Shown piece after piece: positions 41,637 through 49,868 of a stretch of 49,978 nucleotides of DNA. Every line of letters begins with the position of its first letter. Within the stretch, counting starts at the first letter, position 1. The stretch lies in contig JADHXQ010000022.1 of the NCBI GenBank assembly GCA_016782885.1, positions 1-49,978 of the forward strand, read 5' to 3'. Made by a program: the position numbers and the translations under genes. Below the pieces are notes generated by a model, which worked only from the letters and a program-made list of their open reading frames with translations, ran no database searches and was not told the DNA's origin. This DNA is from Phycisphaerae bacterium (lineage in GTDB: Bacteria; Planctomycetota; Phycisphaerae; SM23-33).

Positions 41637-42506
41637 TTGAGTATCTTGACAAAGATATGCGTGGTGTTGGTGCTGGTCGTATCGGTAGCGGCCAGTGGTG
41701 TGTTTCTCAGGCTGGTGTCAGTCCAACGCAATTGGAAAGGCGCTTACTTTAAGCAGAAAGACCGCGCCGATGTGGCCGACATAACCGCTGCCAATGTTAT
41801 GATTGCATTGCAGAAAAAGGTCGCCGAACTTGCGACTGCACTCGAAGCATCTCGCACCCAACAGAAGGCTCTCGCCGATGAGCAGACGCTTCATGCCGCC
41901 GACAAGGCTAAAGCTGCGCAGGCCTTGGCTACTCAGATAGGGCAGTACGATGTGCTGAATGCGTCCCTTACCGAACTCGCGAAGGATCTTGAGGCGAGTC
42001 TCGCGATGCAAAAGCAACTTACCGAGGATAAGGCTGCACTCACCAAGGCCGTTGAATCCGCTAACGAAGTGGCTAGGGGGCTCAAGAAAGACTACGACGA
42101 GGCATCCGTTCAGATCAAGCGTCTTGAGGCCATGACCAGACACTACGCTCTCCTGATAAAGGATCTCCGCGCCGAAAACAAGGTGCTGCAAACGGAAATC
42201 GCCGACCTCCGCAGTAAGGGTGCGACAGTGGCAGGCGGCGATAGCGGTGTTGCCCCAGTGCCGGTGACCGCTCCCGGACAGGCCGTTTCCGGTAAGATCA
42301 CCGCGGTTCATGACGGTGTAGCCAGTATCAACATCGGGCGCGCCAAGGGCATCAAGGAAAAGATGATACTCAAGGTTTTCCGCAGTGGAAAGTTTGTGTC
42401 ACACCTGCGAATTGACCTTGTCGAACCTGATTCGGCCGCTGGTGTAATCCTAAACAAGAAGCTTGATGTCATACAGGGCGATGAAGTCGCCACGGACCTC
42501 AAGTAA
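41637..42506 (+). CDS. Membrane-anchored coiled-coil protein, MreC-like layout
   Basis: 289 residues from TTG 41637, with AAGGAG about 9 bases upstream. One N-terminal helix (KICVVLVLVVSVAASGVFL), then a long coiled coil (about 45-200; repeated Ala/Leu/Lys heptads), then a C-terminal beta domain (SGKITAVHDGVASINIGRAKGIKEKMILKVFRSGKFV, EPDSAAGVILN, GDEVATDL). That order (helix, coiled coil, beta domain with a GxxV/I pattern) is the layout of MreC. Together with mreB 370 bases downstream it suggests a divergent MreC-like role in cell-shape control. The sequence is not obviously MreC, so this is inference. Confidence 0.75.
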   Translation: MSILTKICVVLVLVVSVAASGVFLRLVSVQRNWKGAYFKQKDRADVADITAANVMIALQKKVAELATALEASRTQQKALADEQTLHAADKAKAAQALATQIGQYDVLNASLTELAKDLEASLAMQKQLTEDKAALTKAVESANEVARGLKKDYDEASVQIKRLEAMTRHYALLIKDLRAENKVLQTEIADLRSKGATVAGGDSGVAPVPVTAPGQAVSGKITAVHDGVASINIGRAKGIKEKMILKVFRSGKFVSHLRIDLVEPDSAAGVILNKKLDVIQGDEVATDLK

Positions 42507-42522
42507 TCAGGAGCCGTTTGAT

Positions 42523-42720
42523 ATGAGCCAATTACCGCCAGACGGAACGATCCAGGTAAAGCCTCAGTCCAACATCTATACGTTGATGATGATTATAACC
42601 ATTCTGGTGTTGTGCGTTGCTGTCGGTTTCACGGCGCACAAACTGATGTCTCCGGTGAAAGATGGTGGTTACGGGATGAAGTTTGGTGAACTCTTGGACC
42701 CCGGTCAGGTACCCGAGTAA
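42523..42720 (+). CDS. Small single-helix membrane protein
   Basis: 65 residues from ATG 42523 (CAGGAG about 9 bases upstream; longer frames start inside the previous gene). One helix (NIYTLMMIITILVLCVAVGFTAHKL) and short flanks; no domain known. It lies 16 bases after the coiled-coil gene and 159 bases before mreB, all on the plus strand, so it may be a part of the same cell-shape unit. Confidence 0.7.
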   Translation: MSQLPPDGTIQVKPQSNIYTLMMIITILVLCVAVGFTAHKLMSPVKDGGYGMKFGELLDPGQVPE

Positions 42721-42879
42721 TCCCCTTTCAGCAGATCGCTCCGGCCTCGTCGGGGGGGCGGCGGGCGTTGACGGGGTGTGCTGCGTTTGGGGACCCAGAT
42801 ATTCGGGTTAAGAAGCCGAGTAGACTGATGTGTAACTCCGGAAACGATTTCTAACTACAACTGGCAGCGAAGGGTCGCC

Positions 42880-43932
42880 ATGATCTTTGATCCCATACTT
42901 GGGCTGTTCTCGATAGACATGGGTATCGACTTGGGTACCTGCAACACTCTCGTCTGCGTTCGGGGGCAGGGCATCGTCCTTAATGAACCCTCCGTGGTCG
43001 CCGTTAAACGAGGTACCAACCGCGTTCTGCAGAATGGAAATGCCGTCGGGATCGTCGCGAAAGAAATGCTCGGAAAAACGCCCGGGTCCATCAGCGCCAT
43101 CAGGCCAATGAAAGACGGCGTCATAGCTGACTTCGATATCACCGAAGCCATGCTCGGATACTTCATCCGAAAAGTGCATCGAAGGCGATCTCTTATTAAA
43201 CCGAGAGTCGTCATCGCGATCCCTTCGGGTATAACCGCCGTTGAAAAACGCGCCGTACTCAATTCCGCTGAACGGGCCGGGGCAAGGCGGGTTTACCTCG
43301 TCGAAGAACCGATGGCCGCGGGTATCGGCGCCGAACTGCCTATCACCGAACCGACTGCATCGCTGATAGTCGACATCGGGGGGGGGACCACCGAGGTCGC
43401 GATCATGTCACTGGCCGATATCAGCGTTTGCGAGTCGATCAGGATCGCGGGCGATGATATGGACGAAGCCATCGCCGCACACATGAAGAGAACCTACAAT
43501 CTCATGATTGGCGAGCAGACTTCTGAGAAGATCAAAGTCAGCATTGGTTCCGCCGCACCCATGGACGAGGAGATAACCCTCGAAGTTCGCGGTCGGGACA
43601 TGATCTCAGGCCTGCCCAGAAAAACTGTCATCTCCTCCGAGGAGGTTCGCGACGCCCTGAAAGAACCGGTCGGAGCGATTATAGACTGCGTCACCCGCAC
43701 GCTCGAGAAAGCTGAACCCGAACTGGCCGCCGACCTCGTCGACAACGGGATCACCCTTGCCGGAGGAGGCGCGCTGCTCAAGGGCATGGACACAGTCCTG
43801 TCCAACGCGACAGGTCTGGACGTGCGAATTGCGGACGAACCCATGTCGTGCGTCGCCAGGGGTACGGCAGTCTATCTGGAGAATCTCGAACTCTGGAAAG
43901 ACACGATGGAAAGCGACGAAGACGAATTCTAG
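42880..43932 (+). CDS. mreB: Rod shape-determining protein MreB
   Basis: 350 residues, standard length. Actin-fold motifs are seen: IDLGTCNTLVCV (phosphate 1), VDIGGGTTEVAIM (phosphate 2), and LAGGGALLKGMD (adenosine). VLNEPSVVAV, IRPMKDGVIADFDITE and IPSGITAVEKRAV are typical of MreB/Mbl. It polymerises under the membrane and guides the cell-wall machinery. It is the last of a plus-strand run with the coiled-coil and small membrane proteins; no mreD, pbp2 or rodA follows. The C-terminal tail is acidic (MESDEDEF). Convergent with cinA. Confidence 0.95.
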   Translation: MIFDPILGLFSIDMGIDLGTCNTLVCVRGQGIVLNEPSVVAVKRGTNRVLQNGNAVGIVAKEMLGKTPGSISAIRPMKDGVIADFDITEAMLGYFIRKVHRRRSLIKPRVVIAIPSGITAVEKRAVLNSAERAGARRVYLVEEPMAAGIGAELPITEPTASLIVDIGGGTTEVAIMSLADISVCESIRIAGDDMDEAIAAHMKRTYNLMIGEQTSEKIKVSIGSAAPMDEEITLEVRGRDMISGLPRKTVISSEEVRDALKEPVGAIIDCVTRTLEKAEPELAADLVDNGITLAGGGALLKGMDTVLSNATGLDVRIADEPMSCVARGTAVYLENLELWKDTMESDEDEF

Positions 43933-43962
43933 CCGTAGTAACGCCTTTGCACCTTTGAACGA

Positions 43963-44099
43963 CAGATGGGGATTACATGGATTTCCGGATTACATGGATT
44001 AACGACTTTGATTCTGTAACGGCGGTATGTGCCGCCGTGTCGTTGCCAAGGCGTTGCCGTTAATCCATGTAATCCGGAAATCCATGTAATCCCCATCTG
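43963..44099. repeat. Perfect 42-bp inverted repeat between mreB and cinA
   Basis: Arms 43963-44004 and 44058-44099 are exact reverse complements; the spacer is 53 bases and holds a second hairpin (ACGGCGG/CCGCCGT, 44019-44038). Inside each arm GGATTACATGGA occurs twice, separated by five bases. It could act as a two-way terminator for the convergent genes, but there is no T-run and the size is far larger than needed. No transposase is present. The GGATTACATGGAT word recalls the GGATTACACGGAT word at 45459-45478. Confidence 0.95.
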
Positions 44100-44110
44100 G
44101 TTTTCGCCGA

Positions 44111-45361
44111 CTACACTGTGATGGAATCGCCTTCCAGCAATGCGACCCTGAGGTGATTCAGAGCGGTCATGGCTGCCCTGAGTCGGACCTGCTCGCGACT
44201 CGACCCAAAAACGTGGCGGAACACCTTGTTGGTATTCGCCCCGACCAGACCGATGAATACCAGTCCGACCGGTTTGTCCGATGTCCCTCCGTCGGGTCCG
44301 GCGACCCCGGTCAGGCTGATTGCCCAGTCACTGCCAAATCGATCCCGGGCGCATCGAGCCATTTCACGGGCGACAGGTTCGCTTACCGCGCCGCAATCAT
44401 CCAGCATCTCCTGGGGAACTCCCAGGATGTCGCGCTTGGCGGTGTTGGCATAGCAGACGGCGCTTCCGAGAAAGTATCCGCTGGCGCCGCTGAGAGACGT
44501 GATCATCGCTCCAACCATACCGCCGGTGCAACTCTCGGCCAGCGAGAGAGTCTCCCGGCGACTGACCAGCAACTTCGCGACAACTGAGGCAGGTGTCTCG
44601 TCGCCGGTTCCGATAATCACCGGACCGAGGCGCCTGGTGAGTTCGACCGCCATCCGGTCGGCGAGAGCAGACGCGGATGAAGCGCTGTCGCCGGTGGCGG
44701 TGATCGTCACTGAGATCAGACCGCCGGAAACGGTTGTGCTCACTATCACATTGCCCTGGCGGTCGGTCAGTATGTCGCGCAGCGTCGCGCTGAGGTTGGA
44801 TTCTCCGAGTCCGAAGACGCGCAAGACTTTGACGGCTACCGCCGACTGCGACGCCGGGAGGAGGTCGATAACCGACGATTCAAACATCGCGTGCATTTCG
44901 GCGGGAGGTCCGGGCATGCAGATCACCAGCGACTCACCGAACCTTGCCATGAGCCCCGGAGCAGTTCCGATTTCATTGTCTATTGGCGAGGCGCCCTCGG
45001 GAATCATCGCCTGTATTTTATTGGAGGAAACCATCTGTCGGCCGCGACGCCGGAAGAATTCTTCGAGTCTGGCGAGACATTCCTCGTCGAGCACCAGTTT
45101 CGCCCCGAGCACATCGGCCAGCGCCTCGCGAGTAAGATCGTCCGGTGTGGGCCCGAGACCGCCGCTGACCAGGACGATTTTCGCCCGTTCGGTCGCGGCG
45201 CGAATGGACGAGGCTATTTCAGCGGCATCGTCGCCAACGGTCTGGTGGGAAACTGTCTGTATCCCCGCCGCCAGGAGTTTTCCCGCCAGCCACGCCGAGT
45301 TCGTATCAACCGTTCGCCCGCACGTGAGTTCATCACCGGTGGATATCAGTATCGCTTTCAT
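44111..45361 (-). CDS. cinA: CinA-family protein with C-terminal NMN deamidase domain
   Basis: 416 residues. I use the ATG at 45361 (MKAILISTGDEL), not the upstream one, as it matches the family. The N-terminal domain is of the molybdopterin-binding fold type (ISTGDELTCGRTVDTNSAWLAGKL, VSGGLGPTPDDLTREALA, MPGPPAEM), and the C-terminal PncC-type domain is SLAESCTGGMVGAMITSLSGASGYFLGSAVCYAN, GVAGPDGGTSDKPVG. The C-terminal part would hydrolyse NMN for pyridine-nucleotide recycling, the N-terminal part ADP-ribose or CoA-like substrates. It is the full two-domain form. Convergent with mreB; the stem-loop between them lies 11 bases past its stop. Confidence 0.95.
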   Translation of the reverse strand: MKAILISTGDELTCGRTVDTNSAWLAGKLLAAGIQTVSHQTVGDDAAEIASSIRAATERAKIVLVSGGLGPTPDDLTREALADVLGAKLVLDEECLARLEEFFRRRGRQMVSSNKIQAMIPEGASPIDNEIGTAPGLMARFGESLVICMPGPPAEMHAMFESSVIDLLPASQSAVAVKVLRVFGLGESNLSATLRDILTDRQGNVIVSTTVSGGLISVTITATGDSASSASALADRMAVELTRRLGPVIIGTGDETPASVVAKLLVSRRETLSLAESCTGGMVGAMITSLSGASGYFLGSAVCYANTAKRDILGVPQEMLDDCGAVSEPVAREMARCARDRFGSDWAISLTGVAGPDGGTSDKPVGLVFIGLVGANTNKVFRHVFGSSREQVRLRAAMTALNHLRVALLEGDSITV

Positions 45362-45714
45362 GACACAGATATTACCATTTCCCATCTAAAAACAAGACCC
45401 AAAACCCTTGATTTATTAGATTCTGGTCCCAACGACTCCGACAACGGCGTCTTTGCCACGGATTACACGGATAGCACGGATATAGTTACGGCCCTCGTTC
45501 CCTGTCTACTATCTACGAACTACTTACTCGCGCAGCGACGGGCTGCCCCCGATTGCCCCGATTGCCCCGTCGGTTTGCCTTTCGCCGTTCACTGATTACT
45601 GGTCACTGACAACTGACTACTGGTCTTTACCGCTGATGGCGTTGGGATTACAATGGGCGTTCGGCGTGGCGGGGTTTATTGATAGTTCGCGGTGGTAAGC
45701 GTCAGGAGATTGCA
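45362..45714. other. Intergenic stretch with repeat words
   Basis: About 350 bases without a supported gene. CCACGGATTACACGGATAGC (from 45457) is of the same kind as the inverted form near 1000-1022. AAAAACAAGACCCAAAAC (45388-45405) recurs with one base less at 46303-46320. TGACAACTGACTACTGG pieces at 45600-45625 are low-complexity. The ribosome site of the next gene is AGGAGA at 45703-45709. Confidence 0.6.
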
Positions 45715-46242
45715 ATGCAGATGAAGGGCGAGTTTACTGTTGATGAAACGACTTTTAAGTTTGAAAGCAAACCCGGCGGGGGGGAAGTCATTTCAGTTGA
45801 CGGCGAAATCTGTTCATCCAAATGGAGCCTGTTCGGCGGTAAGCATATCTTTGAATACCAGGGCGATCAGTATTCGGTGAAAGTGAAGCCCGGTTTCAGA
45901 AGCATCCGCTTCAAGGTCCAAAAAAACGGCCGCAATACCGCCGCATTAGTATCCGAGCCGCAGGACAAAATCCCGCTCCTGGTCTATTTCGCATGCGGTT
46001 GGCCGTTCATCCTAGCCGTTCCCGCGGCCATGATGGGAGGCGCAATTGACGCCGGGATCGCCGGCGGTCTAGCCGGTCTGGCGTTCGGCCTGAGCATAGG
46101 CATATACAAATCGTCCATGTCAAAACCGCTGAAAGTCCTATTGGTTCTATTGATAGGCGTCCTGGCCGGCGTCCTGCAGATTCTATTCATACAGCACATG
46201 GTAAGCCAAGGCGCCAGCCTGCGTCGGTACGGGGGGAGATAG
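45715..46242 (+). CDS. Membrane protein with N-terminal beta domain, unknown function
   Basis: 175 residues from ATG 45715 (AGGAGA about 6 bases upstream). The first about 90 residues are beta-rich and soluble (FTVDETTFKFESKPGGGEVISVDGEICSSKWSLFGGKHIFEY). They are followed by three hydrophobic segments: IPLLVYFACGWPFILAVPAAMMG, AIDAGIAGGLAGLAFGLSIGIY, and PLKVLLVLLIGVLAGVLQILFI. The layout resembles small proteins in which a ligand- or lipid-binding beta domain precedes a membrane part, but I recognise no family. Stands alone between repeat-rich spacers. Confidence 0.7.
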   Translation: MQMKGEFTVDETTFKFESKPGGGEVISVDGEICSSKWSLFGGKHIFEYQGDQYSVKVKPGFRSIRFKVQKNGRNTAALVSEPQDKIPLLVYFACGWPFILAVPAAMMGGAIDAGIAGGLAGLAFGLSIGIYKSSMSKPLKVLLVLLIGVLAGVLQILFIQHMVSQGASLRRYGGR

Positions 46243-46849
46243 TAAAGGCTGGCAATTGCCAACTGCCAGTCGTTGAGTAAGCCTCGCCTACGAGAAACAC
46301 CCCCTAAAAACAAGACCAAAACCGCTTATTTTCTATTTCAAGGGCTGTCGTCGCCATGGCGTAGTCCGGCTTGGGACGACGAAGCTGCAAGCGAAGACGC
46401 CAGGACGAAGACGGGACCCCGATGCCGCACTATTTACTATTTCAAGGGCTGACCCCCCGATGCCCTCTCACCGATGCCACACCCGCGACGTCACCGTCGC
46501 CAGCGTACGGTTCGAGGCCAGAGCGACTGGCTAACTCTTCTCTATAGGACTCTTTCATTCCTTATCCCAAGCCGCTTTATCCCGGCGCTTTCGCTGACCC
46601 CGATGCCTCCAGACCCCTATGCCTCCATTTGGGGAGTGGGTTGACCCGATGACCAGTGACCCGGTGACCCCGTGGATTGACCGGGTGACGTTATGAGCCC
46701 GCCAGGGAGCCTTTGGCTCCGATATTCGGCTTCTGCGCCGCCGCCGCATAAAACGATGCAGACAGCAGAACCCACAGAGATGGCAGAACAAGTTTCACTT
46801 TTATAGTCACTTCCTGGTACAGCCTACTTGATCTGGTTTTCCTGTCAGT
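46243..46849. other. Intergenic stretch with degenerate repeats
   Basis: 607 bases without a supported gene. Heptamer units TGGCAAT, TGCCAAC, TGCCAGT at 46250-46270, the first overlapping the palindrome TGGCAATTGCCA. CTATTTCAAGGGCTG occurs twice (46333-46347 and 46437-46451). GACCCCGATGCC and TGACCCGGTGACC words recur several times between 46410 and 46690. The minus-strand frame at 46555-46791 looks like chance. Nothing else is seen. Confidence 0.6.
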
Positions 46850-49822
46850 TTATTCAAATTTCATTACTCGATTTTCTTTGAAGACCTTGGTCGACTCCCT
46901 ACCATTTACAACATACTTAACCGTAAGCTTTTTAGGTCGTCGAGGATGCGGGTTGCCAAATGCTTTGTTATAATTGCCCACGTCCAGCAATCCTCCCGCA
47001 TTCTTCGCAGAAAGCTTTGACAGCTTACCTGTAACATCAGCTTTTTTCTCGTCAGTACCGTAGGTGGCACTGATTATTGATATCTTGATGGGAGGAGCAC
47101 TCATCTGCTTAGCCTTTCTCTTCTCCAGAAAGTTCGTAAGATCAGCAGAGAGGTCATCGTTGATTGGCTGTAGGCGGTCGATTCGCGGAGCGTTCTTAAT
47201 CAGCGCCGGCACGGGCAAGTTGGCTCCGTTAGGATAATCGTCAATCATGCGGATCTCTTTCTCTCCACGATAAACGCAATTGGAGTCAACCCAGGCCATC
47301 AGACGTCTGAGATCCACACCGCTGATCTTGACCTTATTGTGCTTGCCGTCACGCACCATCTTGATCAATGGACTGGTATATGACAACACACTCATAGGCT
47401 TAATAGGACCAAGTTTTCGACCATTTTGGCCTTCCACAAGAAGCGCACCTGCCAGTCCAAAACCAGGAAGATTCTTCTTATGCCCGATTGGGCTTTTCCA
47501 GGCAGGTCCCAGCATAGTCAGATACGGTTCCTTAAAGGGTAATAGTGCAGGATCTTCAATACCGCCTTCCGGAACACCGCCACGTAGGGTCATGTCAAAC
47601 TTCTTGCGTGCTTTGGGGTTTTTATCGCCCTGGTGACACTTACCGCAGTACTTATCCAGAATAGGCTGACCAAATCTAAGGTAACTGATCGTCGTATCAC
47701 TCCCCCAGGGCGGCGGCGTGATGGTAGACGGACCACGTTTCATGGCTTTAGCATGACCGCTAAAGGCAACCAGAGTACTACTATTTTGCTCATGACAACC
47801 AACACACCCGCGCGCTTCTCCCGGCATAACTCCAGTGAATGAGCGCATGATCTGTACCATGCGGTAGTCTTTATCCAGTAATTGGAAATGCAGCGCCTTA
47901 CCACTGGGAACTTTAAAGTGAACCGATCCGTCATCCTCCACAGGGACAGTACCCAGGAAGCGTTTTACTCCATCTCGTTGAACAATGGAAACCACCGGGC
48001 CGCCATGACCGAACGTCTTGACATTGGTTGAGTAGGTCTTGGCATCCATCTGGATAATCCGCAGGTATTTGGCTTCTCCACGCGGTATTTCCGTCCCCTT
48101 ATACACGTCGGCGCTATACATTGTCCCCCCTTCTGCTTTCTCACCGGCTTTAGGCCATTTCACAAGGTCTGGGCGTACCGGCGGGCGCTTTCTTACCTTA
48201 ACCGGCATAGCATACCAAACATTGTTGTCTCCTTTATAGATCAACTCACGGTTACCGTGGATATCCATCAGATAGAGAGAAAATACAGTTGAGTAATTTT
48301 TGATAAGATGCCAACCGGTACTGTGTGGCCTCTTACCCCGACCAAGAGCATTCTGATCTTTGGCGCCGCCATCGCGGATGGAGACGAGGAAGTCTTCCTC
48401 TCCAAGTGGATAAGGGCTTTTATACGAACTGTAGTTGCCGCTGACATGGTAGTTAGGCGATGCAGGCGGGCAATCCTCTTCAGGATTACCCACTTCAGGC
48501 CATGCAATATCGGTAGTAACCTTGCGTATTCCATCCGGAAACTCGCGGCCTTCGCCAACATCCAGAATCCCCAGACTTCCTATGTGGAAAAGGTGATGCC
48601 CAACCCCACTGAACATCACTTTGTCTGTACCGGGTATAGGACGAGCCTCTACAAGCATGTCCGGGTAGTGCGAGCGGTTACCCCAGAACACGCGCGTCCC
48701 TGTTCCATCCGGATTGGTTGTCCAAAGCCCCTGCAGACGCCATAGCGGCCGTTCTGTATATTCCCAGCGAGTATAGAGCACGCTGCCATTTGGCATCATT
48801 GTCGGGAGAAAGTCAGGCTCGTTATTGCGCGATATGATTCTAATGTTCTTCCCATCGGCCTCTGCTTTGGCTAAGACAAATGAAGGAGAAGTAGGCAGGC
48901 ATCGGACATACGAGTTAGCCCGTGTCGTAGAAAACATGATCTTGTCATCCGGCAGATAAATAGGATCCAGGTCATCATAGAGGCTTTTGGTCAGCTGCTT
49001 CATGCCGCTGCCGTCTGCGTTCACTTCAAATAGATCAAAGGATGGACCCGTGCGCTCTTTCTTACAAAACAACACTTTTTTAGCGTCGTAAGAGAGATCA
49101 GGACGCCAGACATAGCCGTCTGAGTCAGCAGGTAGAAGGTTGCGAACAGGTGAAGAAGGGTCGAGCCCCTCAAGGATCAGCAGCTTACTGTCACCAGCTT
49201 TAGTGTGCTGACCGTTACGGTGTGCCGATTCATGGTTATCAGTCCGCGAGTCAGGGTACGGAGCATCAACCATCAGGACCTTGTCAAAATCTATTACCGG
49301 GTTACTGAAAGCGATCTTACGCTTTACTGCTCGCACCTGAAGGTAGAGCTCTTTGGGGTCGGTTTCCGTTTTAAGCTGCTTTTCCAGTTTTGAAAGCTCA
49401 CTCAGATAGCCGTCCAGCTTGGGAGCTCCGTCCATTTTGCTGATTCGGGCTGCCAAATCTCGCGCCCAGGCAATCTCCTGTGTAATTCTCTTCTGATCCG
49501 GATTGTCGTCTGCCTGAAACAACCAGTCAGCTTCAAGCATTTGCTGCCCGACTTTCTGGCTCAACGGCCTGTTCTCGGGTATTTCCGGCCAGTTGACCTC
49601 TCTCGTTTCAACTTTGATTTCAGGTCTGCTCTTCTTCTTGGCAGCTAATGCGTCACTAACCGTAGCGAAGAGCAGTAGCCCAAGACACAGCTTTATCGCG
49701 GAGCTTACCATTGCTCTGCGGGGTTTCGGTGATCGACGTATCCTCTCACTGAATGCTTTCCTTTCTGAGAAACCGTCGGGTACTCCCTGGGCATCTCCTT
49801 TCAGTGCTTCAAAATTAATCAT
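46850..49822 (-). CDS. Secreted CxxCH protein, HzsA-like (hydrazine synthase alpha-subunit family)
   Basis: 990 residues. The start at 49822 has GGGAG five bases upstream. A leader of about 37 residues precedes a signal helix (IKLCLGLLLFATVSDALA). The middle is a propeller-like region with PD40-type strands (FDLFEVNADGSGMKQLT, PDDKIMFSTTRANS). Two c-type haem motifs follow: CVGCH (673-677) and CGKCH (726-730). The last about 85 residues form a beta domain (ISIISATYGTDEKKADVTGKL, KKLTVKYVVNGRESTKVFKEN). This layout is of the family that includes the alpha subunit of anammox hydrazine synthase, but many planctomycetes without anammox have members, so hydrazine chemistry is not implied. GC is nearer 50 percent in sampled lines against up to 70 percent in mutL, suggesting a different origin. 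Confidence 0.8.
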   Translation of the reverse strand: MINFEALKGDAQGVPDGFSERKAFSERIRRSPKPRRAMVSSAIKLCLGLLLFATVSDALAAKKKSRPEIKVETREVNWPEIPENRPLSQKVGQQMLEADWLFQADDNPDQKRITQEIAWARDLAARISKMDGAPKLDGYLSELSKLEKQLKTETDPKELYLQVRAVKRKIAFSNPVIDFDKVLMVDAPYPDSRTDNHESAHRNGQHTKAGDSKLLILEGLDPSSPVRNLLPADSDGYVWRPDLSYDAKKVLFCKKERTGPSFDLFEVNADGSGMKQLTKSLYDDLDPIYLPDDKIMFSTTRANSYVRCLPTSPSFVLAKAEADGKNIRIISRNNEPDFLPTMMPNGSVLYTRWEYTERPLWRLQGLWTTNPDGTGTRVFWGNRSHYPDMLVEARPIPGTDKVMFSGVGHHLFHIGSLGILDVGEGREFPDGIRKVTTDIAWPEVGNPEEDCPPASPNYHVSGNYSSYKSPYPLGEEDFLVSIRDGGAKDQNALGRGKRPHSTGWHLIKNYSTVFSLYLMDIHGNRELIYKGDNNVWYAMPVKVRKRPPVRPDLVKWPKAGEKAEGGTMYSADVYKGTEIPRGEAKYLRIIQMDAKTYSTNVKTFGHGGPVVSIVQRDGVKRFLGTVPVEDDGSVHFKVPSGKALHFQLLDKDYRMVQIMRSFTGVMPGEARGCVGCHEQNSSTLVAFSGHAKAMKRGPSTITPPPWGSDTTISYLRFGQPILDKYCGKCHQGDKNPKARKKFDMTLRGGVPEGGIEDPALLPFKEPYLTMLGPAWKSPIGHKKNLPGFGLAGALLVEGQNGRKLGPIKPMSVLSYTSPLIKMVRDGKHNKVKISGVDLRRLMAWVDSNCVYRGEKEIRMIDDYPNGANLPVPALIKNAPRIDRLQPINDDLSADLTNFLEKRKAKQMSAPPIKISIISATYGTDEKKADVTGKLSKLSAKNAGGLLDVGNYNKAFGNPHPRRPKKLTVKYVVNGRESTKVFKENRVMKFE

Positions 49823-49839
49823 ACCGACTCCCTAATATT

Positions 49840-49868
49840 ACTGATAGGAAATTTGATTCCGCGTGACC
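49840..49868 (-). promoter_or_regulatory. Upstream element shared with the GH127 gene
   Basis: Partner of 13782-13810 (23 of 29 identical, all changes transitions). It lies 17 bases upstream of the start at 49822. See that entry. Confidence 0.45.
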
